Part shown: piece after piece, positions 1 to 11,380 of the stretch
Numbering within the stretch: the stretch's first letter is position 1
How the letters are laid out: every line of letters starts with the position of its first letter
From: Casuarina equisetifolia
Lineage: Eukaryota; Streptophyta; Magnoliopsida; Fagales; Casuarinaceae
Reading direction: 5' to 3'
Assembly: GCA_028551475.1 (NCBI GenBank)
Contig: CM052354.1
Location: 22,963,258 to 23,027,257, forward strand
DNA length: 64,000 nucleotides
Notes under the pieces: model-generated
Databases searched by the model: none
What the model was told of the DNA's origin: nothing
Seen by the model: the letters and a program-made list of their open reading frames with translations, nothing else
Program-made: the position numbers and the translations under genes

Positions 1-76
1 TCATCAATTTTTTTTGTAAAAGAGTCAATGCCTCGAATTCGAGTTTTGTAATGTTGATTTCTCAGCCATTGGCTGA
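1..76 (+). other. 3' flank remnant of an off-window HIPP copy
   Basis: This stretch matches the sequence about 130 bp downstream of the stop codon of the HIPP gene at 10815-11380 (compare 11490-11562, including the motif gccattggctga). It stops abruptly at the Copia element that starts near 77 and resumes at 4216 (aaataagctgttttatg). A further HIPP gene therefore probably lies just left of the window. Confidence 0.75.
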
Positions 77-562
77 GTTAAACAAAAAAGTCCTTCAATG
101 AGCAAAAAGGTTTTTTCCAATTCGATGATTATTTACATAATTTCAGTCTAATTTATAGACTTATACAATTTATACAAGAAAGGAAAACAAATCTCTAAAT
201 AAATCAAGACTAATTATAGGATTGGAATTTCTAAGGATTTGATGTGAGATCGGCTAGGTTTTGGGATGGGTTTAAGATTGGTATGGAATACCTTGATTGA
301 GGATGCTGATTCTTTCCTTGAAGATGTTGATTACAAAAGTGTCTAGAGGCTGGCCGATTATGGAAGGTTTTCTAACGACATGTTTCCAGCCAGGTGCGTG
401 CGGTAGGTGGAGACTTCTTCGGGGACGAAGGCTACATGATGAGCTTGCAAAGTGCAGGGCTGATATGACATTGCGGTGCCACATGGTTAATGAACATTGA
501 TGTGGCGATACGTGGAGCTGATGTGGCAAGGTTGACATGGATAGGTGTTTTGTCACTTAACA
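77..562 (-). repeat. 3' LTR of Copia 1
   Basis: Aligned directly with 3683-4215. Shared blocks include the segments around 240-340 and 3900-4000. This copy lacks about 50 bp present near 3705-3755 in the other LTR. On the minus strand the LTR begins tgttaagtgacaaaac. Confidence 0.85.
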
Positions 563-889
563 CCCCCCTGCAAGCTGAATGGTTGGGACAAATTGTAAGC
601 TTGTTTTGAAGGAGAGAGAATCGAGTGAAGGAGAGACCTTTGGTGAAGATGTCTGTAGTTTGATCAATTGAGGAAATGAACTGGATATGTAGTTGCTTTG
701 CTGAATGCATTCCCAAATAAAGTGGAAATCAATTTCCACATATTTAGTGCAAGCATGGAAGAAGGGATTAGTGGAGAGGTATAATGCTAAAAGATTATCA
801 CACCATAATGTAGGGGACACTGAGAGCATATGCTTAAGATCACGAAGGAAAGCTTCAATCCAGATGAGTTCAGCAGTGGTGTCTGTCAA
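557..889 (-). pseudogene. Copia 1 RNase H fragment
   Basis: The 110-residue frame begins with TAELIWIEAFLRDL and contains LWCDN, the hallmark ExxWl...CDN block of Copia RNase H. It lies directly downstream of the reverse-transcriptase frame on the minus strand and runs to the polypurine tract. The break between this frame and the RT frame shows that the polyprotein is disrupted. Confidence 0.8.
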
Positions 890-946
890 AGATTTGAATT
901 CGGCTTCAGTACTTGAGCATGCAACGGTCTTTTGTTTGCGGGAGCT

Positions 947-1780
947 CTAGGAGATAAGGTTGGATCCAAGGAAGATGCAAAAACTTTCAGTAGAGCGTCG
1001 ATCATCATTATCGCCGACCCAACTGGCATTAGAGTATACATGAAGTTGATGAGATGGTGACTTTGTAATATGAATGCCATAATAAGGAGTATCTATAAGA
1101 AATCTTAAAATGTGTTTGACAAATGTCCAGTGAGTGGAGGTAAGGGCATGCATGTATTGGCATGTAGTATTGACAACATAAGCTATGTTAGGCTGAGTAA
1201 GGGTAAGGTATTGAAGTGCTCCAACAATACTTCGATAATGAGTAGAAACTAGAAGAAGTTCTCCATCATGAATTGATGGAGGTTGTCCAGTGGTACATGG
1301 GGTAGAAACCCCACGAGCAGCTCCCATATTGGCACGAGTTGTTATGTCATGTGCAAATTTGGCTTGATGTAGGAGAAGTCCAATGGGAGTAGATAATGTT
1401 TCTATCCTAAGAAAATAATGGAGATCACCAAGATCTTTAATGTTAAATTCTTTTTGCAATTGTTGGAGAATATGATAGAGGGGAGCATTTGAGCTACCAG
1501 TAAGGATGATATCATCCACATAAACCAATAGAAATACACTATAGGAATCAGTGTGGAGGGTAAATAAGGATGTATCGGCCTTAGAAATGGAAAAAGCAAT
1601 TTGTTGGAGGAATTGAGTTAGGTGGTAATTCAATGTGCGAGGTGCTTGTTTAAGGTTGCAAAGAGAATGGCAGAGTCGACAAACATGATGAGGAAAATGG
1701 GGATCAATGAAGCCCTGAGGTTGTTGCATGAATACCTCCTCATTGAGGTGGCCATGGAGAAATGCATTTTTAACATCCAA
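947..1780 (-). pseudogene. Copia 1 reverse transcriptase domain
   Basis: The 277-residue frame begins MDVKNAFLHGHLNEEV (the first RT block of Copia elements) and carries the catalytic YVDDIILTG box near residue 88, then FNIKDLGDLHYFL. This is the RT part of a Copia pol polyprotein that would copy the element's RNA into DNA in virus-like particles. Upstream RT and integrase sequence (about 1781-3000) is broken into short frames, so no full polyprotein remains. Confidence 0.9.
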
Positions 1781-3377
1781 TTGGCAACTTGGCTATCCAT
1801 TGGTAACTACAATAGAGATTAGGGTTTGAATTGTGACAGGTTTAGCAACCATACTAAAGGTTTCATTATAGTCAATGTCTAGGCGTTGATGAAATCCTTT
1901 GGCTACTAGTCGAGCTTTATAACATTCGAAGGAACCATTAAAACAAAGTTTGATTTTATAAATCCATTTGCAACCTATTGGTTAGACATTCAAGGATAAG
2001 GGGATAAGTTCCTATGTTTGATTTTTCATAAGGGCAGTGTATTCATCTACCATGGCTTTGCGCCATTCAGGAGAAGCATTTGCTTCAGTGAAACAGGTAC
2101 GTTTCTTGTATGGTTGAGTGGTAGTTGTTAAGGCATACGTTTGTTGCTTAGTTAATGTCCAGCGTGCAATAGTGCCACCTTTAAGATGGGTAGTCATGAG
2201 GTGATTCAAGGTGACATTAGATGGTGGAGGAGGAACTAAAGGATTAAGGAGAGATTCCTCATGAGTGGCTGATTAAGGCTGTGGTTCTATCCTTGAGGGA
2301 ACCATAGGCCTTGATGAAGTAGGGAGAGTGAATGAAAGTGGACTATAAGAGGAATTAGATGTGTCAAATGATTAAGATGCTTGAGAAAATGGAAATAGAG
2401 TCTCATCAAAGGATGCATCGGCTACAATGTATGTTCTATTTGTTTTGAGATAAAGGCATCGATAGCCTTTGTAGCCAGAAGGGTATCCCAAGAATATGCA
2501 AGGCTGGGAACGAGGTTCCAATTTATTTTTGGCATAAGGTCGTAAGTTTGGAAAGGCAAGGTAGCCAAAAATACAAAAATGGGAGATACTTGGTTGGTGA
2601 CCATAAAATAGTTCTCATGGAGATTTATTTCCAATGGCCACACTAGGAAGTCGATTGATAATGTGGACTGCTGGAGCTCTGGTTTGCTCTGCTAATTCTA
2701 GCTGGGCTTCTTGGTTGAAGAGGAGACCATAAAGGTCTTCACGGGTTAGTCCTTGGGTGCTGGTGTGGACAAAAATCGCCGTCGCTAAGGGAGCATACAG
2801 TGTGCCAACCCAAAAGCTAGCTCAAAGGTTGGAGGGTCCTCTTTTAATTTATACTTAATCTCAGAGATCTTAAATTCCAATGTGAGACTCTCGTCTTCCA
2901 CACATGCCTCTGCACACTGAGTGTCATTGGGCTCAAGGTCGTATGGAGTGGAATAAATTGGAATAGATTCAACCTGGCTGTGATACCATATTAGAGTGTG
3001 AGGGTCCATCCCAAAATCTTAAGGCATTAGGTGGGGAATTCTCATAATTTATAAAACCATAGGCCTATCCTTTTACTTCCAATGTGAAACAACACCCACT
3101 TTCGAAAGAGGTGGGTAAGGTATTTGTTATCGGAGATAATCTCACCTACCCCACTCAATTCCTCCATGAAAGCATTGATTTCGTGGAGGAATTTAGACAC
3201 AGTATGGTGTCCTTTAGTGGCCGTTTAGAGTTAGAGACAAAGGTTGGATGCACAGGCAGAGCTCTGGGCAGCAAATTTTACGGCTAGGGCACGCCAAACT
3301 TCAGCAGAGGTGTTCTGCTGCGTCAATTGGATGATAATGGCATCAGAGTAGGTATTCAAGAGAAGGATGAGAGTGGT

Positions 3378-3623
3378 TTAATCCCGCTTTAGCCATTCTT
3401 GGTGGTCAGGATTAGGAACCCTAGTGGTTTCTTTACTGGAATCTATCATAGCAATGAAATCCACTGGATGAGGAAGAGATCCATTGATGATTAGGAGCAA
3501 TTTGGTGGCTCGCAGATACATCACGATACGAGCTTTCCAAATGATGTAGTTTAGATCGACAAGGCAAATGGTGGTTGCCAGAATTGAGATGTTGTCGGAA
3601 GTAGGGATGGGATTTTGGGCCAT
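3378..3623 (-). pseudogene. Copia 1 gag N-terminus
   Basis: An 81-residue frame next to the primer-binding site. It has the usual layout of a Copia gag N-terminal segment (short Ser/Thr-rich start, then NYIIWKARIVMYLRA, comparable to the family's NYxxWxxxmxxxL block). It encodes the beginning of the capsid precursor; the frame ends early and gag is not complete. Confidence 0.7.
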
Positions 3624-3682
3624 TTGTGAAAAGAGAAGGAGGATTGAATTTTCGGCTGTGGCCTACGACTCCTTGATACCAA

Positions 3683-4215
3683 GTTAAATGAAAAAGTCCT
3701 TGAGAAACCAATTTCTCAAGAACACGAAAAACGTCAAGAACCCTAAAACAGTGAGCAAAAGGGATTTTTCCAATTCGATGATTGTTTATATAATTTTAGT
3801 CTGATTTATAGACCTATACAATTTATACAAGAAAGGAAAACAAATCTTTAAATAAATCAAGACTAATTACAAGATCAAAATTTCTAAGGATTTTATGTGA
3901 GATCGGCTAGGTTTTGGGATGGGTTTGAGATTGGTATGGATTGCCTTGATTGAGGATGCTGATTCTTTCCTTGAAGATGTTGATTACAGAAGTGTCTAAA
4001 GGCTGGCCGATTATGGAAGGTTTTCCGACAATGTGTTTCTGGCCAGGTGCGTGCAGTAGGTGGAGACTTCTTCGGGGACGAAGGCTGTGCGATGAGCTTG
4101 CGATGTGCAGGGCTGATGTGGCATTGTGGTGCCACATGGTTAATGGACGTTAATGTGGCAATACGTGGAGCTGATGTGGCAGGGTTGACATGGACAAGTG
4201 TTTTGTCACTTAACA
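3683..4215 (-). repeat. 5' LTR of Copia 1
   Basis: Direct repeat of 77-562, bounded inside by the tRNA-iMet-like primer-binding site and outside by the host sequence aaataagctg. It ends cacttaaca on the + strand, as does the other LTR. Confidence 0.85.
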
Positions 4216-7200
4216 CACTGAAATAAGCTGTTTTATGTTTGTTAAATGAGAACGTCTATTGAGAAATTCTGATACACTCTGCTTAAAGTCATTTTCTTTT
4301 CTTTTCTTTTCTCTTTTTATTTTGCTAGAATATGCCAAACTGATAGAATATACCAAACTTATCAATTTGGCATATGCCTTGACAATGGTCTAACGTAATT
4401 AGAAATTTCACACGTTGTGTACCTTTGCATTAGCATATGTGTTAAAGCAAGAATCTCACGCGCCTACCACACACTTGCATGCCAGCTGAGTCTTTCTCCA
4501 CGTCAGTGCCACATCATCATCTTGTAAATTAATATGTATTAGCCTGATTCTTTCCATTCACGAATTTGCACATAAAATCATGTAAAATTATCGTGCAATT
4601 TAATAGGAATTTGCCAATAAAATATACAAGGTATTTCCGTCCCTCTTTGATATTCCAACCATCTAGGTTTCTAGTGACTGTAGATCCTTAATTTTCATTG
4701 TACTAATATAATTAGCCCTTTACAAAGGTTAAATAAAATATCATTTGCCTAATAAACTCAATTGAAACTAATGGAGGATCTTCATCTAATTAATGGAAGT
4801 TCCAAACAACCCGAGTCCCCCTTTATCTAATTTAAAGAAAGTTCATGTAGGAGACTTCTCCCGCTTTCACTTATTCTCTTATTTCCCTCTCCCACCTCAT
4901 AAATAGCAAAAGATTATGTTGGAAAGCCGTGGACAGAATATAAATGTGAAGGCCTAGTTGAAGGGCAGCTTGATGGTGCATATACCATGTAGACATGTAG
5001 CACATACAACAAGAGTAAAAAATAATATGAGTCTTTTTAAACTTTGACTATTGAATCTTCTTCTATGTTTTTTATTTTAGATGTAGTAAATTGTAACTTT
5101 AAATGATACGTTCAATATGATTGCTACAAAAGTTTTATCTTTCTAATAGTCTTGATTATTTAATTCACTTATGTTCTCTCCTACTCCATTTTTTCAAAAT
5201 AGTTTGTCATAGTTAGCATTGCTTTCCATATGTAATTAGTCAATTTGCAATAATATGTACTCTTTTTATTCTTATTACATTCGACATAAATTGTGTTACT
5301 GATTCACTGAATTGTTATATACAACTATTTAATTTTCTGTGTTGAGTGTATGTCTTTTATAATATTGTTTTTCTTCTCTCTAATATGCTTTCTAAACAGA
5401 ACACCAACGCAGTATGAGGAGTTACAAGAAAAATAAAAAAAGACTTGGGTATCTAAAAGGAGTAGACTGATGGAGCCTACGTGGGGGGCTACCTTGCAGA
5501 CAATTGCACAAGTATGTTGACTTTCGAGAAAAAGTATATAAAAGACTTACAAGTCTAGCTGTTCCTTGATTTTTAATGCAGAAGACCTCTTACTCCTGGT
5601 CACATTATTCCTAAGAGTATACGATAGCAAAAATAAATGCCTTTTGCAAGACGTTTTCTAATTAGTAAAAAGCGAATAGAAACGCGTACACTTTCTTGCT
5701 AAAGAACGTTATCATTTGTCGAAGGTTTTCCAACATTCAATTCCAATGGCTACTATTTGAGAGTTGGAGAGCAACTTCAAAACCACGAGCCTTAAGGACA
5801 GAAGCTTTCACATCTGGCTGACTCCATTCTCTTCATCTTTGTCCTTTAGTGACTATTTATATCAAATGTTCCTCACAGGAGGATTATGAACGACTTGGTT
5901 GGACTTGTTCAAATATTTTGGAAGTATAAGGTCCAAAACAACGGACTCTGCCTAAGTCACCAAACCCGATAATTATTTTTAATTTTGGAATTTAATTTTC
6001 TTCGGTAATTATTCATGTTCAGAGGAGTGGGTTCATCTGTACCTCTTTTCTTTAATTTTAGAATTTATTACGCCACAAGTTTCATAAAATTCCTTTGGAG
6101 TTACTTTACTATTGACTCTTTATATGTTTCAGTTTACAGCCTACTCAAGAGAACATTTCTCAGGCTGCTTGTGGAAATTTTGAGCTCTTGCCTCTCTTTG
6201 TTTCTTTCCTTTTGACTTAGGGCATTATTTTATTTTATTTTATTTTTACATAGAGATAAGGAATAAAAGTGGGAGTCTTCCAATAATGAAAAGGCAAATG
6301 TCAATAAAGTAGGCAAGGCCTTGGCCACCCGGAGCAACAAAAAACCATGTTGCTATGCATACGAAGAAAGTGTTGGAAAGTTTGTTCTTATCTAAACATT
6401 GATTCAAGAGTAAAGAATCTTTATTGCTTGTAAAAGAGATGTCAATTAAGATTTAGGTAACATGTGATTTTTGCTACACTTTTTTAGTAAGATCCCTCAC
6501 TTCAAGAGTATGGAAATACTTTCCACTAGAATATTTATACACAAGTAATAGAGTGTCATACTTGAATTTGCTTATCATATCTAGTCTTATTCGTGAAGAA
6601 CCCCTGATCTTAGAGGCTTTGGGCATTTCCAAAATCATTTCTCAACTCAGTTTCCTATTATGGAGAGTGATCTTCATATTTTTCCTTAAATTCTATTTCT
6701 TCTACCCGAACCACTTAATAGGATTCATAAAAAATCACTTCATTTCCATATTCATCCACATAAATGTAATGAATGTGAAAATATTGCATAGAATATTACT
6801 TAACTAATTGAGGCCATATATTAGGGTTCACCTTATATTCAATAACAGTATTTGTTTAAGGTTTCCTGTGTTGAACAGTCCAAATTGAAGGCCCTTTGTT
6901 AAGGTTCAACAGTCAATGCCGGTGGCTACCTCGGATCCATGAGTCCCGAAGAACAAAAATTTTCACGTAAGGATGAATCCATTCTCTCTCGTTCGTGTCC
7001 TTTAGTGTACGAGGGTCATGATCAATTAGGTTAGACTTGGTCGAAGTTTGCGGAAGGACAAGGACAAAACAACGGACGTATCTATAGTGTACAAGTCACC
7101 AAACCTAATATTGTCCTCTTCTGCAATTTAATTTTCTCCGGTTTTGTTCATGTTCAGTGTAGTGGGGTTTGTATGTAACAATTATTTTATTTTATTTTAA

Positions 7201-7742
7201 ATTTTGGAATTTATTGTGCCACAAGCCTTCCTTTACTACTGACTCTTCCTATGTTTTCAGTTTACAGCACACTTTCATTTCTCAGGACGCTTGTGGAGAT
7301 TTGAGCCCCGCCTCTTCTTGATTTCTGTTTGTTTCCTCTACATATACATAATGAAAGGAAATGGGAAGCTTCCAATTAAAGGGCGACGACGACAAGAGAG
7401 CAGCAAAGGCCCTAGCCGCTTGGAACAGCTGGAAACTTACTTCCGATATTGCTGAAAGGAACACCATATATTTAGTCCCTCCAAAAAAAAAAACATATAT
7501 TTAGTGGAAATAAAAAGAAAGAAAAGGACATTATTTACTTGCGGCCTGCTTTGTTAGGTGCGCACGCGAACCTACCAGAATCAAGTTTGGGTCAAATTGC
7601 GTTATTGTGGACACAATAAAAATTTGTTATAAAACTTCATCATATTTAAAAGTTAGCAAGAGTAGATAAGTTTTTCTTCTTTATAAAAAATACTTTTTTA
7701 ATCAAAATTTAGGTAATATGAAATTTTTTCTACAGCATCACA
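4216..7742. repeat. Duplicated HIPP-downstream segment (copy 1)
   Basis: No intact gene. Sequence blocks recur in order at 42150-45330 and 23526-27680: a post-gene block (4216-4660), a block around gtctagtgactgtagatcc (4660-4960), a LINE relic (4985-5390), and modules with the phrase ggctactatttgagagttgg (5735-6230) and a diverged form (6895-7400). These mark an ancient segmental duplication unit. The segment stops at about 7742, where HIPP 3'-flank sequence is joined without the gene itself. Confidence 0.7.
4985..5390 (-). mobile_element. LINE 3'-end relic
   Basis: Read on the minus strand, this aligns with the last few hundred bases of the LINE ORF2 at 12096-15485 (for example 5043-5170 against 12215-12350), with many substitutions and stops. 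It is an old, truncated copy shared with the paralogous segments at 25220 and 44130, so it predates those duplications. Confidence 0.65.
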
Positions 7743-8640
7743 AATTCATCAATTCGGCTCCATCATGGTCATGGACCTCTTCAGATTGTTGACGACATCT
7801 CCATGCTAATTCCAGTGTCAACTATGGGACGCCTTAAATTCTATTTCTTGGGATATAGATCTTGGGAAAAGCTCAAGTTGAGGCTTCATGGGCTAAATAA
7901 CACAGTTTCCTTTTCTTGTTTTATTGGAATGTATCGTTCTCACTATTTCAAGTATGGAGGTTTTTACTTGGGTTTCTAGTAGAACTTTGGATTCCCAATA
8001 AATTTCATAAAATCGATGTTTCTTAAAAGGAAACAACAAATTTTGCGTAAACCAGAAAAGCATGGGGTCTAAGTTTTCAGAGGGTATGCAATGGTAAATG
8101 CAAAGGTTACTTCGGTAATTTGGTTGGACTCCAGTGCAGCGGCGTAAAATTTAGTCCGATCCCGGTTTGATAATTATTGAAAGTACACACCATTTACTTT
8201 TGAAATCCAGATATTCTGAAACTACACAAAATAAAAGCTGCGGATTTGGAAAAACTAAAAAAGAAAAAAAATGAAAACATCAGATTAAAGCTGACTCTCG
8301 TCGTTAACCTACTGGTCCTCCCCTTTTCAAAGCATCTCTACAAAACACACATCTGCAACATTCCTGCGGCCCAATCATTTTGAAAGTTAGACTGCTCCCA
8401 AAATGCTGTTTCTTATATTCAATTTCTTATTCCAGAATAAATTCAATGTCGGGGAGTTGGTCAATTACTTTCAATAATGAGGGGTTTTGGTGCCACTCTC
8501 TCAAAGTAGTTGGTGATTATACTATACCAATTCTGTTCCAAATTATATATCTCTCACAGGTATAAAACCACTACTGAAAAATGTTTCTTTTTCTTCTAAT
8601 TACGAAACCAAAAAGCTGGTGGGGAGAGGCCAAGACAACC
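7743..8640 (+). repeat. Orphan HIPP 3' flank (gene deleted)
   Basis: 7755-7845 matches 29650-29740, which lies about 80 bp after the stop of the 28.9-kb HIPP gene, and later blocks (8230-8640) match 29740-30130. Left of 7742 the sequence matches 27650-27680, upstream of that gene. About 2 kb containing a gene is therefore absent here relative to the paralogous segment. Confidence 0.75.
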
Positions 8641-9320
8641 TAATGACGTCAACGCAGGATAGCCCCCCCACCCCAACCCAAAAGAAATAATCATAAGTCA
8701 ATCTTATCCACTTAAACTAAAGGTTTTAGTATAATTTTACAAAAGTTCCATTTTCCTTAAAATTGGCACAGAAGTAGAGAGATAATTTATTTATAATTTA
8801 AAAATTTTCAGTACAAGTGGTAGACAGTGTGGATATGTCAACAAACTTCAACAAGTACTTGAATCGTCTTCGGAACCACACTGGAAGGTAATCCCAACTA
8901 TTATAATGAAAAAACAAAAAAACAAAAAAAGGTCTTGGTTTCAAATACGCCTGATGACCTCCTTGATGATATTAGCACAAGCAATAGACCCGCGGAGAAA
9001 AACTAGGTGAAAGTCATACACGTCCAGATTTGCTTTGTTTTCTAGTGTGGAAGATTGCTAACTCCTACGTTAAATTAGTGCTGGAAAGAACCTATGTATT
9101 TGTTTAAGATTCCCAGCGACTAATCCCGATGGCTAAGCATTTGCAAGTTTCGATGAACTTTGCAACTCACCCACCCTGGACAGCAGCTTCTTTCACATGG
9201 GGACGAGTCCACTCCCTCTAATTTTCTACTCCTCACATGTTCCTTCTTTATAAAGGATTATGAAGGATTTGGTAAAACTTGGCCCCAGTTTCTGGAAGCA
9301 CGAACTCGGACCAGCATTGT
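8641..9320. repeat. Duplicated HIPP-upstream segment
   Basis: Non-coding. 8755-9110 matches 31250-31600 and 40600-40860 (shared phrases include gcacagaagtagagagataat). 9120-9315 matches 24815-25020. These are further modules of the duplicated unit. No gene is recognised. Confidence 0.6.
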
Positions 9321-9747
9321 GGAGAAAAGTGTTGGTGTAATAAGATCCTTGCTCGAAGAAGCCGAAAGGAACAACCAAGAGATGCACGAGAAAGGAAAGA
9401 GAGCCCTCACTGCCATCCTAAGCTCACTGCCCAGTCCAATATCAACCATGCAGAGGACCACGTCCCAGCTGGTAATCAAGGAACCAAGTGAACGAGCTTA
9501 TACGATGCATGGACCTCGTGGTACCTACCACCAAGTCCACATGCCCAAAGCCACTAAACAGCGTGGCTTCCAGACAAGCAGGAACTCAGCCTTCAAGCCT
9601 TATCATCCAAGAGAGTCTTCAGGAAGCTCTATCCCGAGATTGAGTGCACCACCACCCATTCATCCAAGAAACAAGATAAAGAGGGGAGGTGCCGACCTTA
9701 GCTGGAAGAAGACAAGATTGGACGGTTACGAGATAGAAGAAGATTAG
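9160..9747 (+). CDS. Hypothetical ORF, 195 codons, probably spurious
   Basis: An open frame of 195 codons with no family I recognise. Residues 1-56 are translated from a repeat module that also occurs, without an open frame, at 24815-25020. The remainder comes from sequence unique in this window and is basic and Pro/Ser-rich, with a short charged stretch near residues 65-85. The codon pattern changes at the module boundary near 9330. It lies inside what looks like an inserted LTR-like element, so it may be a chance or transposon-derived frame. No domain, signal peptide or membrane segment is visible. Confidence 0.25.
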   Translation: MQLTHPGQQLLSHGDESTPSNFLLLTCSFFIKDYEGFGKTWPQFLEARTRTSIVEKSVGVIRSLLEEAERNNQEMHEKGKRALTAILSSLPSPISTMQRTTSQLVIKEPSERAYTMHGPRGTYHQVHMPKATKQRGFQTSRNSAFKPYHPRESSGSSIPRLSAPPPIHPRNKIKRGGADLSWKKTRLDGYEIEED

Positions 9748-9920
9748 GAGAACCGACCTTGACTTTATGTTATGAACTATATGAATATTATATTTGTATT
9801 TGAAGGTCACTGGCTATATAAGACCAGTCCGTGCCTAGGAAAACCTGTACTATTTACCTAGGCCATTTTTGCTATAATATTACTAGCCTTCTCACACGTG
9901 CTTGAGTATTTTTCAATTCA
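9330..9920 (+). mobile_element. Candidate LTR-like insertion
   Basis: Relative to the paralogous module at 25000-25050, about 590 bp interrupts the sequence between gagaaaag and aacagcag. The extra block starts TGTTGG, ends close to TTCAATTCA, and carries a TATA-like ctatataag at 9814-9822. aaaag occurs at 9325-9329 and again at 9924-9928, but the right end is three bases off a canonical CA, so boundaries are uncertain. Confidence 0.45.
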
Positions 9921-10389
9921 AGTAAAAGAACAGCAGAAACAGAAGAAAAAAAGAATATAGTGGAGGAAAAAAATAAAAACTCAAAAAATATTTTGTTATA
10001 TCATAACTGAATGATTATTAACTTAATTTTTCTTAGATGAATTATAATGATGTGATATGTTTTTAAATTTTTAAATTTTCTTATTTTTCTATGAATAAAC
10101 TTACATATTTATGAAAAAAAAACGAACATTGTTGACTTGCCGCATACTTTATTGTTTAGCTGCGTATCTAACTAAGAAACCGAGTTTGGGTGAAGCAACA
10201 TAGAAAGCGCTTCAAAACTTTTTTTTTTCTTTTGATAATCATATAGTCTTTCCTTGATTGGCCTACCAATAACTTCAGTAACATCATGTTTTACAAAGAC
10301 AAAACGACGCACTTATTGTATAATAAGTATGTGCAGAAAGTTCTATTTAGTCGTTTGGGTGAAAGACCAAAAATGAATATGAACGATCT
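9921..10389. other. AT-rich spacer, no feature seen
   Basis: A-rich and T-rich spacer with weak similarity to other HIPP upstream DNA (for example the block ending gacttgc...cttta near 10133-10152 recalls 41358-41377). No coding or repeat structure is recognised. Confidence 0.5.
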
Positions 10390-10721
10390 CATTAGTAGAT
10401 TAACCATCCAAATCTGGCGATCCTGATAGCCAGTGATGGTTAGTGCCACAATTGCAGATTCTTCATGGAGACCCACGACATACTCACAGAGACAAATACT
10501 ACTATTCAAGGATTGGTAGCCGTTGATTTCTTCAGTAATTAGCATGAATTGCTTCGTAGGCTAACTAACTCACGGTCTGAATACTATGGCTTTGAATCAG
10601 CTACACCAAAATGATTACAATATAGAATATCAAAAGGTCATCAATCCGCGTTGACCACCTGTAATTCCAGAGATTCACATAAAATATTTGTAGGCAGAGG
10701 ACTATAGACCAAGAGCACTTG

Positions 10722-10729
10722 TATATAAA
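10722..10729 (+). promoter_or_regulatory. TATA box of HIPP gene 1
   Basis: tatataaa, 86 bp upstream of the start codon. It is at the same place in the duplicated copy (63183-63190), inside a block conserved between 10390-10814 and 62876-63275. Confidence 0.6.
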
Positions 10730-10814
10730 GAAGCAGGAATAAGGTTCTCCATAGACTCAGACTAAGCTCATCACCGGAGTTTACAACGAAAGCAGCAGCT
10801 TCTTCCTTCGAAAC

Positions 10815-11380
10815 ATGAAGGTAAGCCTCGTTACATCCAGAATGGCATCGATGAAACCCAAGAATTGTTATGCATGATTTTACTTTCAGTTCCTCAAACA
10901 ACGAAGGCTTGCTTATATTTGGGCTAATCAAATTCAATAATATGCTTTTTGATCTTATGGTGCAGAGAAAAATAACTATCGAGGTGCAAATGCAGTGTGA
11001 CAAACGCAGAACCAAGGCGATGAAGATTGCCGCAACAACTTATGGTTAGCACCAAACTTACAGTCTTTTGGCTTTTAGGACTACAGTGCCAAGGTACTTA
11101 TAACGTTTATTATATAGGTGTGGTGTCAGTGGAACTAGGAGGGCCAGAAAGAGATCAGCTAGTGGTGATTGGCGAGGAAGTTGACTCGGCTAACTTGACC
11201 CGCTCGCTGAGGAAGAAGCTTTGCCATGCGAGAATATTGAAGGTGGAAGAAGTGAAGGAAAAGGAGGAGCCACCGAAAACTTGCTGTGAGCCGTTACCCT
11301 TTTGCCATCAATATGCACCATATCCTATGTACTGTGAAGTTGCCTCTGATCCCTATCAAAGCGGCTGCTCCATTATGTGA
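10815..11380 (+). CDS. HIPP-family heavy-metal-associated isoprenylated protein, 115 aa
   Basis: Three exons: 10815-10820, 10966-11044, 11118-11380. All junctions are GT-AG and the frame is continuous. The product has an HMA-like domain (residues 3-70: RKITIEVQMQC..., LVVIGEEVDSANLTRSLRKK), a KEKEEPPK linker, a Cys-rich tail (TCCEPLPFC) and a C-terminal CSIM CaaX box, which predicts farnesylation and membrane association. The metal site is degenerate: the CxxC is CDKR, so the second cysteine is missing and classical metal transfer is doubtful. The start was chosen because the MK microexon recurs in every copy with the same downstream intron. HIPPs act in metal handling and stress responses and some are pathogen-effector targets; the role here is inferred from family only. 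The segment 10390-11620 is duplicated at 62876-64000. Confidence 0.85.

Larger units (their letters stand above)
77..4215 (-). mobile_element. Ty1/Copia retrotransposon 1, internally deleted, both LTRs
   Basis: A minus-strand Copia element of about 4.1 kb. The LTRs lie at 77-562 (3' LTR) and 3683-4215 (5' LTR). A tRNA-iMet-type primer site (ttggtatcaagg on the minus strand, 3672-3683) abuts the 5' LTR, and a G-rich polypurine tract (563-570 on the + strand) abuts the 3' LTR. Internally, a gag start (3378-3623), degraded protease and integrase, reverse transcriptase (947-1780) and RNase H (557-889) appear in Copia order. Length is below the usual ~5 kb and several frames are broken, so it is not autonomous. 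The insertion splits a HIPP 3' flank; the short target duplication is blurred (gctga near 72-76, actga near 4217-4221). Confidence 0.9.

Noticed and set aside
272-716. Overlapping short frames on both strands, repeated at 3893-4216
   Set aside because: They fall wholly in the Copia 1 LTRs and appear in both LTR copies; translation shadows.
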